Assembly (NCBI GenBank): GCA_024516035.1
Contig: CM044958.1
Span: forward strand, 5,598,574-5,662,573
Length of the DNA stretch: 64,000 bases
Direction of reading: 5' to 3'
Source of the DNA: Bactericera cockerelli
Taxonomy: Eukaryota; Arthropoda; Insecta; Hemiptera; Triozidae
Under the pieces are notes generated by a model. The model was not told the origin of the DNA, searched no databases, and saw nothing but the letters and a program-made list of their open reading frames with translations. The position numbers were made by a program, and so were the translations under genes. Shown in pieces: positions 10,620 to 21,964 of the stretch (positions are counted from its first letter, which is position 1; every line of letters begins with the position of its first letter).

Positions 10620-10952
10620 TCAGTGGATGATGTGACTATTGCACGAGATTTTTTTAATTCAAAATCAGTGGATGTGACTATTGCACGTGATTTTTTTTAA
10701 TTCAAAATCAGTGGATGTGACTATTGCACGAGATTTTTTTAATTCAAAATCAGTGGATGTGACTCTTGCACGAGATTTTTTTTAATACAAAATCAGTGGA
10801 TGTGTTTATTGCACGAAATTTTTTCAATTCAAAATCAGTGGATGTGACTATTGCACGAGATTTTTTCAATTCAAAATCAGTGGATATGACTATTGCACGA
10901 GATTTTTTCAATTCAAAATCAGTGGATGTGACTATTGCACGAGATTTTTTCG
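10620..10952 (+). repeat. 42-44 bp tandem array, about 8 copies
   Basis: The unit is tcagtggatgtgactattgc followed by acgagattttttcaattcaaaa, varying in T-run length. When the unit is 42 bp, the plus strand reads a 14-residue repeat (RDFFNSKSVDVTIA), but T-run changes break the frame in half the copies, so coding is not supported. Confidence 0.9.
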
Positions 10953-12261
10953 GATAATTTCCTAAGTTTAGTTCCTAATCGTGAATTATTTACTGCTCAA
11001 CCAACTTTTTATTTATTTTTTAATTGTAATATTGCAACAGTCACTTGAAAATTACTTAAAAATAACGATCATATCTTGGTATCATAAAATTATCAAACAC
11101 AATTTTTTAGTCGTTGTAGCTATGTATGATTTATTTATGTGAACTATATCTATTATATCCGAATTTTGCCTCATAACATACTTTATGTAGAATATAAGGT
11201 GCGAATTTAAGGCAGATAGAGTGCTTGCCAAACAAGTTAATGGCTGAGTACTTTCTAACACCCACACGCCACTAATGTGTTAATCCTCTGTTACATGACC
11301 AAGTAAAAGTAAACAGACCTGTTCAAAGACCTGTTACCTTTGCTCTTTGACTGCTAGACGATTTATAATATTTGAACATATTATTTTTATATAATTATAT
11401 TATTTTTGACTAGAATATGCAAAAAAAAAAAAAAAAAAAGATATTCAAGATACCGAAAAGTCCTAAATTTCTGCGCTAAACACTCAAACTGTGAAAATAA
11501 TATTAGTTCTGTGAACTGTAAACCTCACACAGATTCTCTATTCGAATTGTAAATGTCATTATAAGCGAGAAGACATCGAGACCTTTCATTCAATATCCCA
11601 CTCGATGGCACAACGAGTGGGTTCGAAAGGTCTCGTTAAAAGGAGTTAACAACAGAAATAATTATTCTTCTGAAACTTACGGTTAACAAGTGATAGGTCA
11701 GAATATAGGGGTATAAGCCAGAATGGCCGACCCTGTATCTCGAGAACGATATGTCGTAAATGACTGAAATATGTTGCAATGAACTTCTCTCATTGAGACC
11801 TTCAAAACGATATGCTACAAGACATACCATTCCAGATTTTAAAGTTGTTCCGTGCCCAGCCTGACTGGGGCAGTGTAGGCAATATTTTGTCTGCACTGAC
11901 TGGTTTTTGTTGAATTTCAATCCCCCAACAAATTAAGGATTACGGGTCTTCGCGTTTTTCTTTTTTTATTCAGCCGTTATTGAGATACGGCGGGTGGGGT
12001 AGGACTTTATGGACACCCTGTATAAGAGTGAAGCGTGTGTGTGTTTGTGCGCGCGCAATCAGGCCTGAAAACTACATCTGTGCCAGATAGACTCTCTGGA
12101 AATTGGACCTGAACACTTGTGAGAACGTCATGTGCCACCACAAGCATCAGTTCACCTACGAACGATAGTCTTTCGGGAAATTGAAACTTATTTAATATAG
12201 TTTCACAATTCGATAGAGTGTTTCTGTTCGGATCAACTATCTAAAGTGAATTTTCTTATAC

Positions 12262-12306
12262 GATATACGATAGTATACGATAGTACATGACATGTACTAT
12301 CGTTCC
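12262..12306. repeat. Palindrome ACGATAGTACATG/ACATGTACTATCGT
   Basis: A near-perfect inverted repeat upstream of the 210-aa gene, 300 bases before its ATG. It could be a hairpin or a chance AT-rich palindrome. Confidence 0.6.
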
Positions 12307-12615
12307 GTACTATTTTTCTGATTCTTCAGAAGATAGCCAATAACCCTGTCCTTTAGTTAGGACATCTGTATATTTTATCTATGCAGTTAATCTTTTTTTA
12401 AGTTTATATTGTTCTCAATTTTGAATTTAATTTAAATCATTACTTGTTTTGTACATAATTATGGCACATTAATAACTAATTCAATAATAATATTATTAAT
12501 AATATGACGAGGTAGAATATTTAACACCTTCATTATTCATAAGGTTGACTGTAGAAAAGAAATTAAACCCGACATTTATTTCGATTCGGTCGAGTTCAAT
12601 AAATTACTGTAGAAA

Positions 12616-15287
12616 ATGAGTGAAAATTTCAGCGATATTGTGAAAAATTACTCTATAGCTATAGAGTCTATAGGGTTCAGTGCTGTCGACAAGAGAGAGA
12701 TCAAGGCTGCGAGAATCACCCGTAGGGTCGATTGTCTGACAGAATTGAACCCCATGTTCAAGTTTGTGGCAAATATTCACGGGGATGACACTGTCGGATA
12801 CGCCTTCATGGTATGTATTAGTTATTCAACCGACCTCAGTAGCTTGATCGATAAGGCGGCGGACTTGTAATTGGAATTGGTTCAGGTCCCAAGTTAATTA
12901 AGTAAGTGCACGAAAGTGATTAACACATAATTATATGATAAATTTCTTTTATAAATTGAACAATGATTTGTATTTAGCATTGGTAGTCTACCAATGCTTG
13001 GTATCACATGTTGTTGATATAACCAGTGTTAGGGATCGACTAAGTTATGTGTTGTGCCTTTTCCTTATTCTATTCCTTTAAATTCAAACGCCCGCGCAAT
13101 ACGAACGCGCCATCGAAAACCCCTCGTGAAAGTTACATCATATGATCATGACATAATCAGCTGAGTTCCCGTAATACCAAACCAAAGAAAACCAAGAGCT
13201 CAGCAGTGATAAATCTAATCTCTTATTGGTACGTTGTACTTACCTTCTCTATCTAACGTGTTGAAGTGAATCTGTGACTTTCATCTTTATCCAAAACCAA
13301 AAAACCGTCGCGCTTTTCTGAAAGGCAACTACAATTTTGTAGCAGTCCGTTAAAATAATAAATTTTAATTGTTTCTCTCATTTCCCTCACCCACTTGCTC
13401 TACCAACAACCAGCATGGTGACTCTGCTACAGCTGGTGGGATGAATGGCCTCCTGGCAATTTAGTGGAAAAATTGGTTTGTTCTGAACCGCATATATCTA
13501 TGTGCAATCAACCATTGTGAGTACTTAGGATTTTTTTTTCTCAGCCTGCAGAGACAGTTCCAAAATGTTTACCTTTAGAACTACAAGCTAGCCTGTCTTA
13601 TTAGGGTTTGTTTGTCCATTCTCTGTTAATTATAGTCCTCTAGCGAGGCATGTTTAAAGTCCTCTAGCGAGCTATCAAATCATGGAAGTTATTATTACTG
13701 TTCGATCAAGGTTTATTTAAAAGAAAGTGCATAGAATATTTAGATAGAAATTGAGCGAACAAAAAAATTGATTGAGGGCGCTTCTAATGCCTACGGCGTT
13801 CTCTTCCAGAAGTTCGTATCTAATTTTGGAAATTTAGATAGTACCCAGTTTGAGTTATGCTTATGCACCATCATACTACAACAGACAAAATGGATGTAGA
13901 TTCTTCGATAAGGAGGCGCACAAGTAAATTTGAGGGGTAATTTCCGATTAACACATATAATAATATGATGACTTTCTTCATTATTATTATTATTCTTGCG
14001 TAGGCGTAATTGAACGTTCAGGTCAGCGTAGATTTTGTGAATCCAGTTTGAGTAGATGTGACATCACGAAAGTGACTAACACAAATACGATAACTCAAAA
14101 TAAATAAAAAGGATGTACTTGAGAATCAGAACATTTATCTTTTCAGGTGTCTCTCATACAAAACTTGGTGTACAGTGATGCAGTCGACGACCGAATCACT
14201 CGCTTGTTAGACACGATTGACATCTGGAGTGTCCCCACCCTGAAGACAGATGGTCTGTATTGCTTACTAGAATTAGGGACAGGACGGTGTAACGATGTCA
14301 AAGCCAATAGTGGAAAATACAACAAGAGAGGCGTAGTAGAGCTGTACCAAAATTTCCTGCACTTCGTTCCTGACATGGATTGGTAAGGATTTTATAACAC
14401 AAGCAACCGACCCCAGTATCTTTCTCGCTAAGGCGGCGGACTTTTAATCTGTTGTTGTTGTAGCCAAGCTGTAATAATCAGCTTGGCTACAGCTGGGGTA
14501 GTAATGGTCTCCAGTCAACTTAAGTGGAAAAGTTGGCTCGTTCTGAACCACATATTTACATGTTCGATCAACCATCGGGAGAACTTGGACTATTTCTTTC
14601 AAACCATTGGGAAATTGCGAGCTAGCCTGGCTTATTAGGGTTGGCTGGACCGTTTTCTGTTTATAGTCCTCTAGGAAGACCCTGTGGTCTTCTCGCTGTT
14701 TAACGTCCCCCAGCTAGACAGGACTTGTAATCTAGAGGTCGTTAGTTCAAGTCCCAAGTAAAGCATACATTTAGTAAAGCGAGTTTGAGTAGTTGTGATA
14801 TTACGATTGTGATCAACAAAAATATGATAACTTTTTAACAACACAAGCATGAAATGGATTAGTAAGAATTCAATTACACAAGCCTGAAATGGATTGGTTA
14901 TGAAGTAACTAATGATTTATTTACACAAGCTTGACTTGAATCAGAACTGGAAATATAAGACAGTTAAGACAATACCACAAAAAATTCTTTTTCGAAAACT
15001 TCGTGAGAAAACCAATAAATGTGAGATTCCCAACTTTGATGGGACCCCCTGTATATTTATTTCAAAATATTATTTTCTTTGACAGGCTGCTCGAAACTAG
15101 AAGTAAGTTGTGCTTATTGCAAATATATCCCTTCGTTCTTTCTGCACACATACTACATCCCAGCTGCAGCAATTATCTCCCAGCGTCTGACCTGCCGAAG
15201 CACTGGCACGCTAATGTAGAATCTATGTATCGGAAGAGAATGGCCGTTGGCATTAGCACCACCCTTGATCAAGTTTTGTTTTCTTAA
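12616..15287 (+). CDS. Small three-exon gene, unknown protein of 210 aa
   Basis: Exons are 12616-12810, 14147-14382 and 15086-15287. The ATG at 12616 begins MSENFSDIVKNYSIAIESIG. Exon 1 ends ATG followed by gtatgt (phase 0). Exon 2 follows tttcag and ends GATTG before gtaagg. Exon 3 follows ttgacag, completes a TGG codon, and ends TCT TAA. The total is 633 bases including the stop, with all junctions in frame. I see no signal peptide, membrane segment or catalytic motif, and do not recognise the family. The gene lies on the opposite strand inside an intron of the coiled-coil gene. Its own introns are packed with S1 and S9 SINEs. Confidence 0.75.
12829..12945 (+). mobile_element. S1 SINE, internally deleted
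   Basis: Head intact (accgacctcagtagcttgat), middle shortened. It starts 19 bases after the exon 1 donor of the 210-aa gene. Confidence 0.75.
13415..13680 (-). mobile_element. S9 element
   Basis: Inverted copy (gctacagctggtgggatgaa ... tagtcctctagcgag) with a short internal duplication of the tagtcctctagcgag end. Confidence 0.75.
13905..14100 (+). mobile_element. Two decayed S1 fragments
   Basis: 13905-13978 keeps the ttcgataaggaggcg and gattaacacat parts; 14025-14100 keeps the 3' half (gtttgagtagatgtgacatc...). Both lie in intron 1 of the 210-aa gene. Confidence 0.6.
14404..14838 (+). mobile_element. S1 SINE split by an S9 insertion
   Basis: 5' part 14404-14450 and 3' part 14721-14838 are contiguous in intact copies. 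The S9 element between them is flanked by a 13-bp duplication, ggacttttaatct/ggacttgtaatct. Confidence 0.85.
14451..14720 (-). mobile_element. S9 SINE-like element with (AAC)n tail, 270 bp
   Basis: On the minus strand it runs from ctgggggacgttaaacagcg to gtagccaagctg and an (aac)n tail. Flanked by a 13-bp duplication. No clear tRNA or 5S head is visible, so it could also be a LINE 3' end. Confidence 0.8.
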
Positions 15288-15325
15288 TTTCAATATCTAT
15301 GTATGTATATATTCTATTCTATATA

Positions 15326-15331
15326 AATAAA
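15326..15331 (+). terminator. Polyadenylation signal AATAAA
   Basis: AATAAA lies 39 bases after the TAA of the 210-aa gene, at the distance expected for a 3'-end signal. This supports the gene ending here. Confidence 0.5.
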
Positions 15332-15694
15332 ACTTGATGCAACATGTTTAATAATAATTATCCGTAGGAAGAGAGCCTCCCTGAGGTGAATGGGTGAGCA
15401 CCCTTTCAATTAAGTTTCTTTGTCACTTTATTTAGTTGTAATGAATATTCTACTGTGGGAAAAAAGAAATAAAAATAGGCGCAGTTTTGACAGTAACAAT
15501 AACAATTTATTTTCTGTTTTTCTTTTTAATTGTTTCCAATTTCTATATGTTAATTTGTAATTATCTTTTTGAACATATATGTTCTTATTAATAAAATGTA
15601 AAAGAATAATTATTATTACTGACTCTTTATTCATATTATTAATAATAATAATAAAAAAAGAAAAAGCCCAAGTTCAGAACAAGGCAACTTTCCT

Positions 15695-15762
15695 CTTGAG
15701 TTCGGCTGGAGACCACCACACCCACAGCCGAAGCCAAGCTGGTTACAACAACAACAATAATA
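15695..15762 (+). mobile_element. S9 element, 3' end
   Basis: tcggctggagaccaccacac to agccaagctggttacaacaa. Confidence 0.7.
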
Positions 15763-15808
15763 AAATTATTATTGGATATAAAATTTATCTATGAAAGAAG
15801 CGACTTAC

Positions 15809-15880
15809 CTTGGTCCAACTATTGATGACACTGTTGCTCTCTTCAAGATTGCCATCTTCTGTCACACTTCCATCTGGTAA
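15809..15880 (-). CDS. Coiled-coil gene, small internal exon (24 codons)
   Basis: The minus strand has acceptor tttgttttag before TTA CCA GAT, and donor gtaagt after TGG ACC AAG. The exon encodes a short acidic linker (LPDGSVTEDGNLEESNSV and onward). Its length is 72 bases, phase 0 at both ends like its neighbours, so it could be skipped without breaking the frame. The small size lowers certainty, but both splice sites are near consensus. Confidence 0.6.
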
Positions 15881-15915
15881 CTAAAACAAAGAAGGCAATA
15901 GCTTTTTAGTTTACT

Positions 15916-16105
15916 GATGTCCCGGAATCTCAGTGGTAAAGGTGGCACTCTGTGAATTCAGAGGTAATGGGTTCAAAATCCAGCCGGGACATGACAAGTT
16001 ATCCTCTCGTTTCGGATTGTTACCACATAATAATATGTCTGGGGCTTACTGCTGGAATAATGGGACCTAATAGTCCTAATCGGGCAGTATAAATAAGGCC
16101 ATGTT
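15916..16105 (+). mobile_element. S2 SINE
   Basis: Full-length copy, cccggaatctcagtggtaaa through cgggcagtataaataaggc. It lies 36 bases upstream of the acceptor of the 24-codon exon. Confidence 0.85.
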
Positions 16106-16261
16106 ATTGATATGTCCTAGTAAAATAATTTATTGTTAAACATTATTATTTAGTTTTTAGAGACTGACTGATTAGTATAAAATTGTAAAAAAATATTTAG
16201 CATTTAAAGACTGACTAATAAGTTAAGATTTCCACTGCTCACATCCATTGTACTGATTGTA

Positions 16262-16350
16262 CAATCTATCTGATAGCTCCGACCGGGAATCGAACTCGGG
16301 ATTTCTGGACTACGAGCAGTATAGTCACACCCGTTACACCAGGGAGACTT
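16262..16350 (-). mobile_element. S7 tRNA-like SINE head
   Basis: Inverted: tctccctggtgtaacgggtg ... cgagttcgattcccggtcgg. The B-box is near perfect, but the acceptor stem is not paired, so it is a SINE head rather than a tRNA gene. It is 60 bases from the 51-codon exon. Confidence 0.55.
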
Positions 16351-16409
16351 TATTTAATTAGACATTAAATAAAAAGCTTCAAAGAGGCTTGTTCTTGCGA
16401 TCGACTTAC

Positions 16410-16562
16410 ATTTTCCAGGTCGCACTCCGGCTTAGGAACAATGATTTGAGGAACAATCGGATCTTCCGTTATAGAATCGGAGTCGATCCCAGGGACCTCG
16501 TGTTTGGAGGGCGACGTATGAACTTCAGGCATCGTACCCAGGGTCAGACCTTTGATAGACAC
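16410..16562 (-). CDS. Coiled-coil gene, linker exon (51 codons)
   Basis: The minus strand shows a strong acceptor (ctctgtctgcag) before GTG TCT ATC, and donor gtaagt after GAA AAT. It is phase 0 at both ends. The peptide is Pro, Ser, Asp and Glu rich with a hydrophobic IVPQIIVPKP stretch, and looks like a disordered linker N-terminal to the coiled coil. The frame stays open beyond both splice sites, but composition changes sharply at them. It lies 529 bases upstream of the 24-codon exon. Confidence 0.7.
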
Positions 16563-16707
16563 CTGCAGACAGAGAAAGCGAAAAAAGCATGAAATATAAA
16601 ACAAAAAATGATTTATTATAATTATTATTATCATTATTTAAAAAAATCAGCTGAGGAAAAAGAAGAGTAAGTTAATATACATATTCCCCACGTATTTTTA
16701 TACAATA

Positions 16708-16935
16708 ATTAAAGCCAGCATTCTCGTAGGTTCACCATGCGCGGATATAGCCTGGTTCACCGAAGTTAGCAACGACCAGCGAGCTGAAGACTTCATGATG
16801 CTGATAATCCGACCCAGGATGGGTGAGGTTAATGTGGGTAGTATAGGTTTATGAGTTTCCTGCAAATGAAGGGTTACACCCCCGTCGTGACATGACCATG
16901 CAGTTGAAAGCAACGTTTAATTAAAAAAACAACTT
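16708..16935 (+). mobile_element. S5 5S-SINE
   Basis: Head with an internal insertion (gattctcgtag-like then gttcaccgaagttagcaacg), full body, short A-rich end. Confidence 0.8.
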
Positions 16936-16939
16936 TTAT

Positions 16940-18860
16940 TTATTTCTTATCACAAACTTTTTTTTTTCTTTCCCCTATTTTTACTTCCGAGAAATTTATA
17001 ATACCTATTAGACATCAAAAGTATTCGCTTTTGTAAAATTATATTTTTTTTAACTTTCTTTAAACCTATACTATAATATTTTTTTCTTTTTTTTACACCA
17101 AACTCTCCAGACGTGGCAATACCAGAGGCTGCAGCACGATTCAGATAAATCACCGCTTGTTGAGAACAATCCAGCGCCCCATTAGTCCGGTATTAATGGC
17201 GCGTATATCTCGAGAACAACTTTCATTCTAATTATACGTGTGGCAGATACGTGGAACTCATTAAGATAACGCAAATACAGAAGGGCTATTCTCGGTTTAT
17301 ATAACAATAGCGGCCGTAATAGGGTAATAATTTAATAAGTCCTGACAGATGTAAACAGAGTTCTTCGTTACTTCATTAGCTAGTGATGTACTTATGAATG
17401 TGGTTGGCAGGTACTAGTAAAGTACGGTACCTATTCTTGGGACTGTATATGAGTGATTACTTTAAAAAGTACATAAGTACTTATGTATGAACAAGATATG
17501 ATTAAAAAAATTTAAAAAAAAACGAATAAAAAATATTATTATTATTTATGGTAAATCTCCGGTAATATAGCTTCCGTTTATATGCAGTAAATCATTTTGT
17601 AATTAGGTTTCCTGACGTAATTTGAGGTGTTGGCGTAAAATTGTGGACTTACATCTTGCCGAGCTCCCTGGCTCAGTGGTTAAGAGCATTGGTTACTAAT
17701 CCGGAGGTTGCGGGTTCGAATCCCGGCCGGAGCGGAAAATTCTGACCGAGTTTTTCGGTTTCCGGAATACTATGGGTGTAAAGGTAAAGTGCCCTGAAGT
17801 AATGCGAAAGCGGTTCCGGAGCACAATTACCATTTTTCTTTTTAACAGTTATTGTGGATGCACATATTATATAATTATTATGTAGTGGAGGGGTGGGCAA
17901 ACATTATTGAATTATATCATTATACTCGTACACTGGATAATGATTAATAATACTAATAATAATATGTAGTAATGTTTTTTTCTTTGTGTTATTCTGTCAC
18001 AATTTTAGTGGGTAGCGCAGAATAAAAGGACTTTACCACTTTAATATACAATATCTTATACCATGCGCGCAATGCCTAGTGCGCTAACTCACTCGACCAC
18101 GGTGACTAATACGCTGGAAAATTATATTTCCAGTCAACTGTGTCGAATCCGTTCAGTGTTTATGGCTTTTCCATAGACTTGACCGGTGACCTATTGAATA
18201 GACATAGATTCTTAGAAACTACTGATTTCCCAGACTAGAGCTTGCTCTACATAGATTAGCCTTGATATGAGGTACCTATTATACTTAAGATCAATTGGTC
18301 TACATGAAGTCACACGTGTGAAAATCCTTGGATCCGATTAAAATCAAATAGTTCAGTGGTGGTTAATCATGATATTGAATTAATACAATAGTAGGTCTAT
18401 TATGCATAGGTACTTGACATAATAGATAATCTATATATAATAGGTTTATAAGGTATAGGTAATCTGTATGCAACAGACCAAATGTATATAAAATAGGTTT
18501 TTATAACTTTTAGAACGAAAAAAATCTTTTTATAATGTACAAGAGTATTAAGATTAGTTTAAATATTAAATAATAAGTAACTTAAGAAATTTATAACAGA
18601 TTTCTTTTAGTATACTAATTAATTCGAATAATCATAAACTCAGTTTTTTTTTACAATATTAAATTTCTAATAGTTTCTTTAAATCTTGACGGGTTGTTTA
18701 TAATTTATGTCAAGACCATTCGTCAAATAAAATAAAGAAAGATTCACAAAGGTACTAACAAGAAAATAAAATCTATGATTGTAATCGATAGAAAAATCCA
18801 TTGCAATATAAAGAATCATTGATTGAATTTATAAATACCTAATGGAATATGAAATGAAGC
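16940..18860. other. Intron sequence apart from S4
   Basis: AT-rich with oligo-T runs (16950-17100). Tracts of attagg/ataggt words at 18395-18500. No supported gene. Confidence 0.4.
17658..17852 (+). mobile_element. S4 SINE
   Basis: The best-preserved copy: gagctccctggctcagtggt, B-box gggttcgaatcccggccgga. Confidence 0.9.
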
Positions 18861-18867
18861 TTTTTTT

Positions 18868-19038
18868 CAATTTTGGTTGAACGTCGCTACCAACTGGATG
18901 GTCATATCACGACAGGGGTGTTACCCTCCATTCGCAGGAAACTCACAAACCTGCTAACAACATTAGACTCACCCAGCCTGGGTTGGGCCGGAATGCCAGC
19001 ATCACGAAGACTTCACCACGCTGGACGTTGACTTTCAT
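18868..19038 (-). mobile_element. S5 5S-SINE, head-truncated
   Basis: Inverted body from the T-rich end to ttcaccacgctggacgttg. The 5S-like head is mostly missing. Confidence 0.8.
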
Positions 19039-19339
19039 TTAGTACAGTATATGATAAGTTTTATTAAAAGTTACAGATAGAACATTGAAGTCAATTCTTC
19101 TGATGGCAATGCTCCTAACACACTGGATATTTAAATTAGTTCCTGCCATTGCATGTAGAAAAGAACAATAAAACTGATGTAATGCAGATTCGTGTTTACG
19201 TAATTTGACTTTGATTTAAATTGTGGTATTTTACTTCCATGAGTTAATGGCGACTCTGGTTTATGGAGAACAAGGAATGATTTGAAGATGTTGTATTACT
19301 GAGATTAAAATTTAATACATCATAATTAACATAATTAAT

Positions 19340-19341
<2 letters not shown>

Positions 19342-19374
<33 letters not shown>
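19342..19374 (+). repeat. (GA)n microsatellite
   Basis: An uninterrupted ag/ga dinucleotide run of about 33 bases. Confidence 0.95.
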
Positions 19375-19378
<4 letters not shown>

Positions 19379-19464
19379 TTACATCTGATACTCATGTACA
19401 GTACATCTAACACAACTTCTCACTATTCTGTTTATATGTTTGTATACTAATTCAAATAGAGGTG

Positions 19465-19580
19465 TTAGTTGATGGCATGGACATTCAGAATTATTACCTG
19501 CTGATGAGAGCAAATAAGCTCGAAACAGCTGTTCTGATTTTCATGTACATCCAACTTCTCACTTTTCTGTTTATACTGAG
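19465..19580 (+). pseudogene. Degenerate copy of the NYYLLM coding segment
   Basis: The plus strand reads VDGMDIQNYYLLMRANKLET, and then the same downstream sequence (ctgat...catgtacatcc...aacttctcac) that follows the donor at 33292. The gtatgt donor itself is deleted. Confidence 0.55.
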
Positions 19581-19601
19581 GTGAACAACATCTTGTGTCC
19601 G

Positions 19602-19697
19602 ACTCAACCCAGGGTAATAGGTAAGTAGCAGATATGTGTGAATTTCCTGCGAATGGAGGGTAACACCCCCGTCGTGATATGACCATGCAGTTGAAAG
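19602..19697 (+). mobile_element. S5 5S-SINE tail
   Basis: 3' half only (aacccagggtaataggtaag, gagggtaacacccccgtcgt), following the NYYLLM remnant. Confidence 0.75.
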
Positions 19698-19770
19698 CAG
19701 TTGTAGACGGACAAAAATGCTTTGAGCATTAACCTCGCCTGGTGGTTACTTACTAAAGAGTGTTATTATT
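19698..19770 (+). mobile_element. S3 SINE 3' tail
   Basis: Only the last 70 bases (gcattaacctcgcctggtgg ...), fused directly to the end of a 5S-SINE tail. Confidence 0.75.
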
Positions 19771-19797
19771 ATTATTTATTTATTTGGTCCGCTACAA

Positions 19798-20135
19798 ACC
19801 AACCTCAGTATCGATGAAGCGATGAACTCTTAAGGCGGAGGTCGGTGGTTCGAGTCCCAAGTTCAGCAAATATTTAGTAAAGCGAGTTTGAGTAATCTCT
19901 GTCCCAGTAGCTCAGTAGTAAAGGTGGCACTCTGTGAATCCAGAGATTCCAGAGGTCGTGGGTTCGAAACCCAGCCGGGACATGACAAATTATCCTCCCA
20001 TTTGGGATTTTTACCACATAATAATATGTCTTGGGCTTACTGCTGGAAAAATGGGACTTTAATTTTTATTATAATAATTATTATTATTACTTGTGATATC
20101 ACATCGTGATTAACGCACAATGTATGATCACTTTT
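19798..20135 (+). mobile_element. S1 SINE split by an S2 insertion
   Basis: Head and middle at 19798-19895 (to gcgagtttgagtaa), tail at 20092-20135 (tgtgatatcaca...gattaacgcaca). The S2 copy lies between. Confidence 0.8.
19898..20091 (+). mobile_element. S2 SINE inside an S1 SINE
   Basis: Full head (gtcccagtagctcagtagta), body, and an AT-rich (attatt) tail. Confidence 0.85.
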
Positions 20136-20270
20136 TTTTAAGTAGTCGGATTTCTCTTTATATCCAACATCTATTAAATTGTGAAACATATTCATACTTT
20201 AACTTTGATTAAGTAGGTATTTTATTAAGTTAGTGCTAATTGACTTGTGCTTACATATAAAGGGTGGAGT

Positions 20271-20362
20271 GCATAGTCACTAACAGCCTGATTAAGCATG
20301 GTCATTAGCCATTTGACTGTGTATGGTGTTGATTGATTTAATCTGTTCATTAGCGACTATGC
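20271..20362 (+). mobile_element. MITE-B copy, 92 bp
   Basis: Inverted ends gcatagtcactaa and ttagcgactatgc. The second copy is at 4999-5094. Confidence 0.65.
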
Positions 20363-20465
20363 ACTTGGGCCAATGTCATTTATTGGATACTCAATCTTCT
20401 TTTTATGTTCTTCTGTCTGTGTCAAATAACTCAAATAAGTATACTCTACAATTATCCTACATACA

Positions 20466-20748
20466 AAGTACTTAGTCTGGCTGGGGGACGTTAAACAGGG
20501 AGAAGACCAGTGTCTCGCTAGAGGACTATAAACAGAGAACAGACTAGCCAACCCTTACAAGCCAGGCTAGCTTGCAGTTTCCTAAGGGTTTATTGGCTTA
20601 TAAAGAAAAGTCCAAGTCCTCATGATGGTTGATCGCACATAGAACTATGTGGTTCAGGACGGGCCAACTTTGAAATAAAGTTGGCTGGAGACCATCACTC
20701 ACCCCTCCAGCTGTAGCCAAGCTGGCTACAACAACAACAACAACATAC
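20466..20748 (+). mobile_element. S9 element, full-length
   Basis: ctggctgggggacgttaaac to tagccaagctggctacaaca with an (aac)n tail. Confidence 0.85.
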
Positions 20749-20908
20749 AAAGTACTTAGTCGCTATATCAACTGTTAGGAAATTTCACTTAAGTTAAATG
20801 AAACAAATTGAAGTGTTGCGGTTGCGCAAGTGAAGTATTAAGGTAATGCATAATTGTTATGGTTTTTTATCATTTTATTATGTTTTGTAGTCATTTTTTA
20901 AATATCAT

Positions 20909-21065
20909 GAAAACCGACCTCAGTAGCTGAATCAATAAGGTCGCAGACTCGTAACCGGACTTCGCGCGTCGGTGGTTCAAGTCCCGGGTTCAGCAAAGAT
21001 TTAGTAAAGCGAGTTTGAGTAGTTGTGACATCACAAAAGTGATTAACACAAATATGATAACTAAT
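20909..21065 (+). mobile_element. S1 SINE
   Basis: Full-length copy with ggttcaagtcccgggttcag and the usual tail. Confidence 0.85.
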
Positions 21066-21069
21066 GTTC

Positions 21070-21905
21070 AAAAGATGCCTCATTTACTATTCACATAAAT
21101 GATTGACCATCATCAGCAAATCGGTGATTAACTCAAATGTAGAAAAAATATTTTATCTACTCGAGTGTACAATTTTATACATTATTACATTTAACTTGGG
21201 AATCGAATTTAAAATTGGTTTCACACCTATTAAAGCAACAAAAAAATGGCATTTATGGACAAAATACTTCCTCGTAAATAGTTACTATTGCATAGTTGCA
21301 TACAGTTGGCAATAATTCTTATCGAATTTCCATTATCGCTCAATACATATTCTCAATATTTTTAATAAATCACTTGTTACATAATTTATCTTGCAGGTAC
21401 TCCGAAAATTCTTAACCGATTCTCTTCAAAAAAAATTTGAAGTAGTAGAATATTAATTCCAAGAATTTTCTAATATTAAAAATCAGAAGTATTGATGTGT
21501 TCTTTTTTGTAAAAAATAATAATAGTTTTTTTGCTCCGAGTTCATTTTTTTTCATATATTTCTTTTAAATTAACGGAAGTAATAGTAAATTATATTGAAA
21601 TAATAAAATTACCTTTCACTTACATAAACATTAATAAATCAACATGTACGGTACTTCTAAATAATTAAGTTTTGAAATGAATGAAGTAGATTATTTATTG
21701 CATTTGTAAATAAGTTTGATGATAATATTCTCCATTTAGCTGTTTCCATTGTGATGAGGATTTGTTTCTCACTTCTGTGGGTTAATGTTCCATTGTTTCT
21801 TCAAGATGTTTCAGATAGATTGAGACATTTCCGATTGCATTCATGTTTTATCGACATCATTTTTTATTTGACTCTCAGCAGCTCGATGTATACGCTAATT
21901 CCTAA
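21070..21905. other. No supported feature
   Basis: AT-rich intron sequence. The plus ORFs at 21103 and 21751 lack coding character; the latter runs through a GA microsatellite and an S5 fragment. Confidence 0.4.
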
Positions 21906-21907
<2 letters not shown>

Positions 21908-21940
<33 letters not shown>

Positions 21941-21964
21941 GGAGGGAAGAAGAAGGAGAGAAAG
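21908..21964 (+). repeat. (GA)n microsatellite and purine tract
   Basis: gagaga run followed by gggagggaagaagg-type purine-rich sequence. Confidence 0.9.

Larger units (their letters stand above)
9400..12600. other. Intron sequence apart from the 42-bp array
   Basis: No coding sequence that I can support. 11570-12020 has higher GC and a palindromic cctttc..gaaagg pair (11583/11627: gagacctttc / gaaaggtctc); it ends in a gacaccctgtata motif typical of old transposon ends, but I could not define it. Confidence 0.35.

Noticed and set aside
10620..10952. Possible repeat-protein gene (14-residue repeat)
   Set aside because: T-run length changes shift the frame between units; no start or splice context.
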